A stretch of 8,224 nucleotides of DNA. Source: an uncultured Clostridia bacterium. GTDB taxonomy: Bacteria; Bacillota; Clostridia; Christensenellales; Borkfalkiaceae. The position numbers and the translations under genes were made by a program. The stretch is taken from NCBI GenBank assembly GCA_947629875.1, contig CANRFK010000058.1, positions 1 to 8,224 on the forward strand, given 5' to 3'. The notes under the pieces were generated by a model, which did no database searches, had not been told where the DNA came from, and saw nothing but the letters and a program-made list of their open reading frames with translations. Positions 1 through 5,463 of the stretch are shown here, piece after piece (positions within the stretch are counted from its first letter, which is position 1; each line of letters opens with the position of its first letter).

Positions 1-1920
1 ATGATCGAGAACCCCGATATAACGGCCGATGAACTCATGCAGTACATTCCCGCGCCCGACTTCCCCACTGGCGGCGTCATCATGGGCAGAGGGGGCATCC
101 GCAAGGCATACAGAACGGGGCAGGGCAACATCGTCATCCGCTCCAAGTGCGAAATTGAAGAGCACGGCACGGGCGCAAATACGCGCTCCCGCATCGTCGT
201 CACCGAAATTCCCTATCAGGTCAACAAGGCGCAGCTCGTCGTGCAGATCGCCGACATGGTCAAGGATAAGCGCATCGAGGGCATCTCGGACATCCGCGAC
301 GAGAGCGGCCGCGAGGGCCTCCGCATCGTCATCGAATGCAAGAAGGATGCCAACGCGCAGGTCGTTCTCAATACCCTCTACAAGCACACCAATTTGCAGG
401 TCTCGGACGGCATCATCCTCCTCGCCCTCGTCGAGAACGGCACCGAGCCCCGCTACCTCTCCCTCCGCGACATTCTCTATTATTACTTGGAGCACCAGAA
501 GGAGGTCATCGTCCGCAGGACGAAGTTCGACCTCGCCAAAACAGAGGAGCGCGCCCATATCGTCGAAGGGCTCGTTTTGGCGCTTGCCAACATCGACGAA
601 GTCATCCGCATCATCAAGGAGAGCGCCGATAAGAACGACGCCAACCTCAAACTCACTACCGCCTTCGAACTCTCCGAAAAACAGGCCAACGCCATTCTCG
701 AAATGCGCCTGCAACGCCTCACCTCTTTGGAAGTCGAAAAACTCAAAGAGGAACTCGAAGGCCTCCACGCCGCCATTGCAGATCTCAAAGATATCCTCGC
801 AAACGAGAGCCGCGTTTTGGAGATCATCAAAAATGACCTCATCGCCATCAAGGGCAAGTACCCCTCGGAGAGAAAGACGGAGATCTCCGTCGACTACGGC
901 GACATCGAGGACGCCGACCTCATCGACGAGGAGGACGTCGTCATCTCCATGACGCACGGCGGTTACGTCAAGCGCTTCCCCGTCGCCGAATACCGCGCGC
1001 AGAACCGCGGCGGTGTGGGCATCACGGGGCACCGTCCCAAGGACGACGACTTCGTGGAGCAGATGTTCGTCTGCTCCACCCACAACGATATCCTGTTCTT
1101 CTCCAACTTCGGCAAGGTGTACTCCATCAAGGGGTACAACATTCCCGAGGCCAACCGTCAGGCGAGGGGCAGAGCCATCGTCAACCTCATGCAACTTTCG
1201 GCGGGGGAGAAGATCGCAGCCGTCCTGCCCGTCTACGAGAACGGCACGGGCTACCTCGTCATGGCTACAAAGAAAGGCCTCATCAAGAAGACGGCGACGA
1301 GCGAGTTCGAGCGCATCATGAAGAGCGGCAAAATAGCCATCAAGATCAACGACGACGATGAGCTCATCTCGGTGCAGTTCGCAAGCGGCGAGGATGAGAT
1401 CATGGTCGCCTCCCGCTTCGGCAAGTGCATCCGCTTCAAGGAGACGGACGTCCGCCCGATGGGCAGAGACACCATGGGCGTTCGCGCCATCGACGTCGCC
1501 GAGGGCGACGCGGTCGTCGATATGCTCGTTCTCCGCGAGGGATACGATATCCTCACCGTCTCGGAGAACGGCTACGGAAAGAGGACGAACCCCGAAGACT
1601 ACCGCCTGCAATCGCGCGCCGGCAAGGGCATCAAGGCGGGCATCTTCAACGAAAAGACGGGGCTCCTCGTCAACATGAAACTCGTCTCGGACAGCGACGA
1701 TATCATGATGGTCACAAGCGGCGGCATTGTGATAAGGATGCACGCCGAGAGCATCTCCACGATCGGCAGAAACACGCGCGGCGTCAAACTCATGAACGTA
1801 CGCGACGGCGTCGTCGCCACGGTCGCCGTCACGGAGAAGGACGACGAGGCGGAAGTGGAAGTGCCCGAAGAGACCGCCGCCGACGTTCCCGCCGAGGAAA
1901 CTTCCCCCGACGAGGAATAA
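1..1920 (+). CDS. gyrA: DNA gyrase subunit A, 5'-truncated by window edge
   Basis: GyrA breaks and rejoins DNA in the GyrA2GyrB2 enzyme that adds negative supercoils in the cytoplasm. The reading frame is open from base 1. The ATG at base 1 is internal, because the protein aligns from memory with about residue 200 of Bacillus subtilis GyrA (ENPDIT...PDFPT region). The catalytic tyrosine and quinolone region therefore lie upstream of the window. Visible parts, in fragment numbering: tower and winged-helix remainder (about 1-160), coiled-coil and dimer gate (about 165-292, with MRLQRLT at 235-241), and a C-terminal beta-pinwheel (about 310-610) with repeated blade motifs such as YVKR, FGKVY, GYGKR. 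The acidic tail (about 612-639) ends at TAA 1918-1920. The GyrA box is QNRGGVG (334-340), where QRRGGKG is usual, and the repeat at 537-543 is QSRAGKG. ParC is the alternative, but the full pinwheel and box favour GyrA. Confidence 0.96.
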   Translation: MIENPDITADELMQYIPAPDFPTGGVIMGRGGIRKAYRTGQGNIVIRSKCEIEEHGTGANTRSRIVVTEIPYQVNKAQLVVQIADMVKDKRIEGISDIRDESGREGLRIVIECKKDANAQVVLNTLYKHTNLQVSDGIILLALVENGTEPRYLSLRDILYYYLEHQKEVIVRRTKFDLAKTEERAHIVEGLVLALANIDEVIRIIKESADKNDANLKLTTAFELSEKQANAILEMRLQRLTSLEVEKLKEELEGLHAAIADLKDILANESRVLEIIKNDLIAIKGKYPSERKTEISVDYGDIEDADLIDEEDVVISMTHGGYVKRFPVAEYRAQNRGGVGITGHRPKDDDFVEQMFVCSTHNDILFFSNFGKVYSIKGYNIPEANRQARGRAIVNLMQLSAGEKIAAVLPVYENGTGYLVMATKKGLIKKTATSEFERIMKSGKIAIKINDDDELISVQFASGEDEIMVASRFGKCIRFKETDVRPMGRDTMGVRAIDVAEGDAVVDMLVLREGYDILTVSENGYGKRTNPEDYRLQSRAGKGIKAGIFNEKTGLLVNMKLVSDSDDIMMVTSGGIVIRMHAESISTIGRNTRGVKLMNVRDGVVATVAVTEKDDEAEVEVPEETAADVPAEETSPDEE

Positions 1921-1950
1921 CCCTCGTTTGTCGCCCCGCCATATAATCAT

Positions 1951-1978
1951 GTCATTTCGAGCGTAGTCGAGAAATCTC
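1951..1978. repeat. Short interspersed palindrome, GTCATTTCGA type
   Basis: ATTTC (1954-1958) pairs with GAAAT (1971-1975). Just inside the stem, GA (1959-1960) faces GA (1969-1970), which is a potential tandem G-A mismatch. The small inner loop is GCGTAGTC (1961-1968). The same architecture recurs at 2130-2180. It resembles a dispersed intergenic repeat phrase I recognise from many genomes, but its function is unknown to me. Confidence 0.6.
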
Positions 1979-1997
1979 TACATTTTCCTCATACCGA

Positions 1998-2037
1998 GGC
2001 CGCCGACCCGTCCGCAAAAGCGGACGGGTCGGCGGCC
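1998..2037. repeat. Perfect 18-bp inverted repeat with AAAA loop
   Basis: Bases 1998-2015 pair perfectly with 2020-2037 around an AAAA loop (2016-2019), and the stem is almost entirely G and C. It begins 77 bases after the gyrA stop. Neither strand has a T run next to the stem, so it is not a classical intrinsic terminator. It could still pause or end gyrA transcription or protect the 3' end. It is followed 15 bases later by CAACGAAGTCCG. Confidence 0.8.
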
Positions 2038-2069
2038 GAGTGTATCTTCCCCCAACGAAGTCCGCCTCG

Positions 2070-2104
2070 CCCCCTCCACGGGAGGGGGGTAGGGGGGTGG
2101 GGTG
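2070..2104. repeat. C/G-tract hairpin followed by G runs
   Basis: CCCCCTCC (2070-2077) pairs with GGAGGGGG (2081-2088) around an ACG loop. The G-rich strand then continues as runs of six, six and four G (2084-2089, 2092-2097, 2099-2102) separated by TA and T. The run at 2099-2102 can alternatively pair with the C run at 2107-2112 across TGAT. The pattern CCCCTCC, GGAGGGG, TAGGGG, TGGGG resembles a common dispersed intergenic repeat. A two-tier G-quadruplex is also possible on this strand. Confidence 0.6.
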
Positions 2105-2126
2105 ATCCCCCCGCATGAATAACCGC

Positions 2127-2181
2127 GTCATTCTGAACCTGCCGCCCGAGCGCTGTGCGCTCGGGCGGCAGGTGAAGAATC
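2127..2181. repeat. GTCATTCTGA-type element with long inner hairpin
   Basis: Outer stem ATTCT (2130-2134) pairs with AGAAT (2176-2180). GA (2135-2136) faces GA (2174-2175). The inner stem 2137-2153 pairs perfectly with 2157-2173 (17 bp) around a TGT loop. This is the outer frame of the element at 1951-1978 with a long GC-rich stem in place of the small loop. It is followed by the second copy of CAACGAAGTCCG (2187-2198). Confidence 0.7.
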
Positions 2182-2214
2182 CCGAACAACGAAGTCCGAT
2201 CCCCTCATACACAC

Positions 2215-2247
2215 ACGCCCCGCCGCGGCTTTGCCGCGGCGGGGCGT
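2215..2247. repeat. 15-bp GC hairpin past the veg stop, possible terminator
   Basis: Bases 2215-2229 pair with 2233-2247 around a TTT loop. The hairpin lies 22 bases beyond the veg stop codon, in the veg transcript on the minus strand. No T run follows it in that direction, so Rho-independent termination is not proven. Its core, CCGCGGCTTTGCCGCGG (2223-2239), recurs with one loop change at 7357-7373, beyond another stop codon. Confidence 0.65.
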
Positions 2248-2269
2248 TCGTATATCTTTCCCCATCTAT

Positions 2270-2524
2270 TTATTTTTTCAGCGCCTCTCTCGGCTTCACT
2301 TTCACGCTTCCGCACAGCACTTCGGCGTAGGAGTACGAGGTCTTTCCCAAAAAATTTTTGTCGTTGGGCTGAACGGTGAAGAGGGCGGGGTACACGCCCG
2401 AGAGCTCCCCGCAGTAGCGCAGCACTTTGTTGCGCCCGAGGTTGACGGTCACATCCACCTGCCGCTTGAAGTATTCGGATATCGTCTTTTTGATGCTCGT
2501 AAGGTCGCTCTTCGGCTTTATCAT
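2270..2524 (-). CDS. veg: Veg-family protein (DUF1021), 84 aa
   Basis: This is a small cytoplasmic protein of the Veg family. In Bacillus subtilis Veg is abundant in growing cells and is reported to antagonise SinR and so stimulate biofilm genes; a role in spore outgrowth has also been reported. The match rests on the family's hallmark segments: a basic N-terminal helix, VTVNLGRNK (25-33), GVYPALFTV (43-51) and KTSYSYAEVLCGSVKV (61-76). The length of 84 residues is normal. A longer in-frame start exists upstream but would add arginine-rich residues that overlap the divergent sipL start, so I chose the ATG read from 2524 to 2522. Its ribosome binding site is weak (GGGA about 11 bases upstream). 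The gene is divergent from sipL, whereas in B. subtilis veg points the same way as ispE. The SinR-related role is transferred from B. subtilis and may not hold here. Confidence 0.9.
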   Translation of the reverse strand: MIKPKSDLTSIKKTISEYFKRQVDVTVNLGRNKVLRYCGELSGVYPALFTVQPNDKNFLGKTSYSYAEVLCGSVKVKPREALKK

Positions 2525-2581
2525 ACGACGATATTTCCCACATTCTGCGAAAAATATACCCCGCCTCGACAGTCTCGCCCC

Positions 2582-2610
2582 GCATATTGCCGCCACCGGG
2601 GGCATACAAT
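2582..2610 (+). promoter_or_regulatory. SigE-type (mother-cell sporulation) promoter for sipL
   Basis: A -35 element GCATATT (2582-2588) and a -10 element CATACAAT (2603-2610) are separated by exactly 14 bases. The B. subtilis SigE consensus as I recall it is about KMATATT, 14-15 bases, CATACANT, so both boxes match fully. Transcription should start near 2616-2618, giving a leader of about 22 bases before the sipL ATG. SigK has a similar -10 but a different -35. SigE control fits a coat morphogen made early in the mother cell. Confidence 0.75.
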
Positions 2611-2638
2611 GAAGGGAAACTAAAATCGGGAGAGGTCT

Positions 2639-4120
2639 ATGGCGATGCAAACGCAACTTGAAACATACCGCGGCTATAAGAAGAAAAAGGAAATTTCCTC
2701 GCAGACGGCGGTGGAGTGCCGCTTCGGGAGCGAGGTGGAAACGGTGCTCTCGGTGCACTGCGCGGCGGCGCTTACGGGCGCGGAGGCGGGCAGCGGCGAG
2801 GCGCGCTACTTCGGCAAGGCGCATTTTTCCATCGTGTATGAGGATGCGGAGAAGAAGGTCTGCCGCGCGGAAAAGGGCGTCGAGTTCACGGCGACGTGCA
2901 AAGATGAGGAGATCGTTCCCGCATTTTCGGCGCGCGCCGTCGTCGCCGTCGAAAACGTCGCGGTGCGGCGGGAGGGGGCGAGCGTCTTTGTGACGGCGCT
3001 CCTCGGCGCCGATATCTCTTTCTACGGCGACGAGAGTTTCGAGTATTTAGCGGGCGGCGATCTCGTCTTGAAGCGGGAGCCCGTCGTCACCGTCACGGCG
3101 CACCTCTGCGGCGGCGCGCAGGAGGTGGAGGACGAGTTCGAGACCGAGCTTTTGGGCGACATTTTGCAGCACGCGGAGACGGCGTGCGTCACCGACGTCG
3201 TGTGCGAGACGGGCTCGGTGCGCGTCGAGGGGGAGATCAACCTCGGCGTGCTCGCCTTAAAGGGGGAGAGTGCGCTCGTCTCGTTTGAGCGGCTGGTGCC
3301 GTTCACGGTGGAGATCCCCTGCGAGGCGGCGGCGTTCGGGTGCCGCGCCGAGGCAAACTTGAGCGTTCTGAATGTCAACATCCGCGCGACGGCGGACGAG
3401 GAGCGCGGCAAGTGCACGCTCTCGGCGGAGTTCACCCTCTCGGCGGAGTGCTGCGTGTACGAAGATCTGGCGGTGGACGGCGCGACGGACGCCTTCTCCT
3501 GTGAGAACGAGGTAAAACTTGCCTTCCATGCGTGCGAATTTACGGCGGCGGGGGAGATGAGCCGCGTCGTGGAGCGCGTTTCGGGCAGGGCTGCGCTCTC
3601 CGCGCCCATCGATTTTTCCGACGTCTTGCAGGCGGTCACCTTGCAGCGGGCGGAGGCCAACATCGCCTCGGACGGCGGCGGAAAGCGGGTGGAGGGCGTC
3701 GCCATGGCGACCCTTCTCGTCCTCGGTGCGGATGGCGCCCACCGCGGCGTGGAGATGAGCCTGCCCTTCTCCATTCCCGTGAACGCGGAGAACTGCACGG
3801 CCGATGTGCTCGTGTGCGGCATGTCGGCGCGGCAGAGACAGGAGGGGGAGATCGACGCCGAGGCCACCCTCAAAATCACGCTGCGCGAAAAGCGCACCGT
3901 GCGGGCGAAGCTCGTCTGCGCGGCGGAGGAGGGCGAAAAATTTGCGGAGAACGACAGCGCGGTGAGCGTTTACATCCCCCGCGCGGGCGACGGGCTCTGG
4001 GAACTTTCGAAGCGCCTCAAAAAGCCGCCCGAGGAGGTGGAGGCCGCCAATCCCGACATCGTTTTCCCCGTCAAAGAGGGGCAGCGTGTCGTCATCTACC
4101 GCAAAAAGAGCCTCGCATAA
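2639..4120 (+). CDS. sipL: SipL-like spore coat morphogenetic protein: SPOCS/DUF3794 repeats plus LysM
   Basis: This is likely the clostridial counterpart of SpoVID. In Clostridioides difficile, SipL binds SpoIVA through its LysM domain and anchors the coat to the forespore surface. The 493 residues are close to the roughly 520 of C. difficile SipL. I see three similar beta-rich regions of SPOCS (DUF3794) character at about 20-155, 160-285 and 290-430. The clearest core is VRVEGEINLG...LVPFTVEIPC (194-228). A LysM follows at 442-488, with GDGLWELSKRL (450-460) and an NPDI turn (471-474). There is no signal peptide or membrane helix, which fits a mother-cell cytosolic protein. GGGAGAGG (2628-2635) serves either ATG 2639 or ATG 2645; I kept the first. 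The promoter is the SigE-type site at 2582-2610 and a terminator follows at 4133-4165. The symbol rests on domain order and context; a generic SPOCS/LysM protein is the alternative. Confidence 0.82.
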   Translation: MAMQTQLETYRGYKKKKEISSQTAVECRFGSEVETVLSVHCAAALTGAEAGSGEARYFGKAHFSIVYEDAEKKVCRAEKGVEFTATCKDEEIVPAFSARAVVAVENVAVRREGASVFVTALLGADISFYGDESFEYLAGGDLVLKREPVVTVTAHLCGGAQEVEDEFETELLGDILQHAETACVTDVVCETGSVRVEGEINLGVLALKGESALVSFERLVPFTVEIPCEAAAFGCRAEANLSVLNVNIRATADEERGKCTLSAEFTLSAECCVYEDLAVDGATDAFSCENEVKLAFHACEFTAAGEMSRVVERVSGRAALSAPIDFSDVLQAVTLQRAEANIASDGGGKRVEGVAMATLLVLGADGAHRGVEMSLPFSIPVNAENCTADVLVCGMSARQRQEGEIDAEATLKITLREKRTVRAKLVCAAEEGEKFAENDSAVSVYIPRAGDGLWELSKRLKKPPEEVEAANPDIVFPVKEGQRVVIYRKKSLA

Positions 4121-4132
4121 ACAGCAAAATTC

Positions 4133-4165
4133 CCCGTCCGCGGCGCCTGCTACGGGCGGGTTTTT
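4133..4165 (+). terminator. Intrinsic terminator of sipL
   Basis: CCCGTCCG (4133-4140) pairs with CGGGCGGG (4153-4160), with one G-T pair, across a 12-base loop. TTTTT (4161-4165) follows at once, and a second T run lies at 4170-4176. It sits 12 bases after the sipL stop codon, so sipL is probably a single-gene transcript. Confidence 0.75.
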
Positions 4166-4199
4166 GTAATTTTTTTGCATGGAATATCGCAAAAATTAC

Positions 4200-4228
4200 T
4201 TGACAATCGGCGGGCAGAGATATATGAT
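4200..4228 (+). promoter_or_regulatory. Consensus SigA promoter of the lipoprotein gene
   Basis: TTGACA (4200-4205) and TATGAT (4223-4228) are 17 bases apart. The DNA just upstream (4161-4199) is A/T-rich and could act as an UP element. Transcription should begin near 4235, leaving about 20 bases of leader that carry the AAAGGAG ribosome binding site (4241-4247), which lies 7 bases from the ATG. This predicts strong vegetative expression. Confidence 0.85.
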
Positions 4229-4254
4229 ATAACAAAAACAAAAGGAGAGAGAAA

Positions 4255-5373
4255 ATGAAAAAACTGTTTGCGATGGTTTCGGCGGCCGCATGCCTGTTTG
4301 TCGCTTGCTTCGGGCTTGCAGGGTGCGACAGCGGAAATTACAGCGAGACCTTCCCCGGCGTTCTTTCCGAGGATACTTACGAGACGACGGATGCCGCGGC
4401 GGCGGCCTTCCTCGAGAACGAGATCGCGGCACCCGACGTCCGCACGACGTTCGTCTCCTACAAGAAGTCCAAGGATATCACGGAGGAGGAGCTCGCCGCG
4501 TTTGAGCTCGACGTCGCCGCCGAGGACATCGGAGCCAAGGAGTGGGGCACCGTCACCTACGAGGCGACGCTCACCTCGGGCGTATCGTCGCTTGCGGCGG
4601 GCAGCGGGAATGGCACGACCAAGCACGTGAAGGTCGGCATGTTCGAGATCGACGGCGTCTACCGCTACTTCGTTCCCGTTGCGGGCACGGGGGAGATGAT
4701 CTCCAAGAGCTACTACGAGAGCGTGTTCGATCCCGCGAAATACAAGAACTGCACCGAGACGTTCGATATGACGGTGACCTCCTCGGCCTCCACGCAGGGG
4801 CAAAAGGTGACCCTCACGCTCGATACAAGGTGCACCATGAAGCTCACGGAGGAGGCGGCGGAGTTGGTGATGACGACGAGCGGGCTCGCCTCGCAGGGCG
4901 TTCCCGATGTCAACGTCACCGTGTACGTATTCAAGCAGGGAGACGGCATTGCGGCCTATGCGAGCATCAACGGAGTCTGGCAGCAATACCTCGACCTCGG
5001 CGTTTCCTCGTGGGACGAACTGTTTGAGATGAATCTCGACGATTTCATCGATTACAGTTACTTTGAAAAGACCAAGTCGGGCTTCAAGATCTCCCCCATG
5101 AAGTACGAGCAGTACATGCAGCAGTATATCGACGATCTGGGTCTCGATTACAGCTTCTCCTCGAACATGGATTATTCGGGCGAGGCGACCTATTTCGTCA
5201 CGGAGGGGCGGCTCTCCAAGGCGACCACGAAGGTCTCCCTCTCGATGAAGGTCAGCTCCTACGGCTACACGGTCACGGCAAAGGCTTCCGCCTCCGGCGT
5301 CAATGTGTTCAGCGATTTCGGCACGACGACGGTGCAGATCCCCGAAGGGTTGCAGGCCTATATCAACGGTTGA
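4255..5373 (+). CDS. Lipoprotein of unknown function, 372 aa
   Basis: I do not recognise the family. The N-terminus is a type II (lipoprotein) signal peptide: MKK, a hydrophobic stretch (4-20) and the lipobox LAGC with lipidated Cys24, so the mature protein should be anchored to the outer face of the cell membrane. After a Ser/Thr/Asp/Glu-rich start, the chain is rich in alternating beta-type segments (about 95-225 and 300-372) with many Thr, Ser, Tyr and Val. A more helical acidic part lies at about 245-300 (SWDELFEMNLDDFIDY). The C-terminal pattern, ending in VQIPEGL, loosely recalls LolA/LppX-type lipid-binding lipoproteins; that is a guess from texture, not motifs. It has its own consensus promoter (4200-4228) and terminator (5389-5418), so it is a monocistronic cassette between sipL and ispE. 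The start is secured by AAAGGAG at 4241-4247. Confidence 0.88.
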   Translation: MKKLFAMVSAAACLFVACFGLAGCDSGNYSETFPGVLSEDTYETTDAAAAAFLENEIAAPDVRTTFVSYKKSKDITEEELAAFELDVAAEDIGAKEWGTVTYEATLTSGVSSLAAGSGNGTTKHVKVGMFEIDGVYRYFVPVAGTGEMISKSYYESVFDPAKYKNCTETFDMTVTSSASTQGQKVTLTLDTRCTMKLTEEAAELVMTTSGLASQGVPDVNVTVYVFKQGDGIAAYASINGVWQQYLDLGVSSWDELFEMNLDDFIDYSYFEKTKSGFKISPMKYEQYMQQYIDDLGLDYSFSSNMDYSGEATYFVTEGRLSKATTKVSLSMKVSSYGYTVTAKASASGVNVFSDFGTTTVQIPEGLQAYING

Positions 5374-5388
5374 TTTCAGACACAGACG

Positions 5389-5418
5389 GGCCCGCGGCAT
5401 TCCCGCGGGTCTTTTTTT
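5389..5418 (+). terminator. Intrinsic terminator of the lipoprotein gene
   Basis: CCCGCGG (5391-5397) pairs with CCGCGGG (5403-5409) across a 5-base loop. The stem can extend through G5390-T5410 and G5389-C5411. Seven T follow (5412-5418). It ends 10 bases before the -35 box of the ispE promoter, so it cleanly separates the two transcription units. Confidence 0.9.
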
Positions 5419-5427
5419 GCGGAAATC

Positions 5428-5456
5428 TTGCAATGCGCGCCGTTTTGTGCTACAAT
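5428..5456 (+). promoter_or_regulatory. Extended -10 SigA promoter of ispE, placed for a leaderless mRNA
   Basis: TTGCAA (5428-5433) and TACAAT (5451-5456) are 17 bases apart, and TGC (5448-5450) gives an extended -10. The expected start of transcription, 7 or 8 bases after the -10, is G5463 or A5464. A5464 is the first base of the ispE ATG. The message should therefore carry essentially no 5' leader. Confidence 0.78.
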
Positions 5457-5463
5457 GGGAGCG

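Larger units (their letters stand above)
1951..2247. repeat. Composite intergenic repeat and palindrome cluster
   Basis: The 349 bases between gyrA and the end of veg (1921-2269) hold no gene I can support. They are packed with palindromes: a short GTCATTTC-type element (1951-1978), an 18-bp hairpin (1998-2037), an 8-bp C-tract/G-tract hairpin followed by G runs (2070-2104), a GTCATTCTGA-type element built round a 17-bp hairpin (2127-2181), and a 15-bp hairpin (2215-2247). The 12-base phrase CAACGAAGTCCG occurs twice (2053-2064 and 2187-2198), each time 13-15 bases after a long hairpin. From memory, phrases of these kinds are common intergenic repeats in many bacterial genomes. Copy number in this genome cannot be judged from one window. 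Confidence 0.75.

Noticed and set aside
1942..1947. TATAAT downstream of gyrA as a promoter
   Set aside because: No -35-like hexamer 16-18 bases upstream (that position reads AACCCT) and no gene follows on the plus strand until sipL, which has its own promoter.
1951..2247. CRISPR array or integron-like array in the repeat cluster
   Set aside because: The repeats are not identical, are irregularly spaced and are palindromes of different sequence; there are no uniform spacers and no cas or integrase gene in the window.
1952..2330. Small open frames of 66-86 codons within the repeat cluster, both strands
   Set aside because: They read through palindromes and repeats, have no ribosome binding sites, and have composition dictated by GC-rich hairpins.
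2525..2824. N-terminal extension of veg to a start at 2824
   Set aside because: It would add 100 Arg-rich residues antisense to sipL and cover the SigE-type promoter. The 84-residue form matches the usual Veg length.
3257..4192. A 311-codon minus-strand open frame opposite sipL
   Set aside because: Antisense shadow of a high-GC gene; the sense frame has SPOCS and LysM features while this one has none.
4170..4198. Imperfect palindrome TTTTTTGC / GCAAAAA upstream of the lipoprotein promoter as an operator
   Set aside because: It consists mostly of homopolymer T and A runs, with only two G-C pairs. A/T-rich UP-type DNA and the tail of the sipL terminator explain it better.
5428..5463. Upstream starts of ispE at TTG 5428 and ATG 5455
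   Set aside because: Both lie within the promoter boxes and would be absent from a transcript starting at about 5463. They add residues not typical of IspE.
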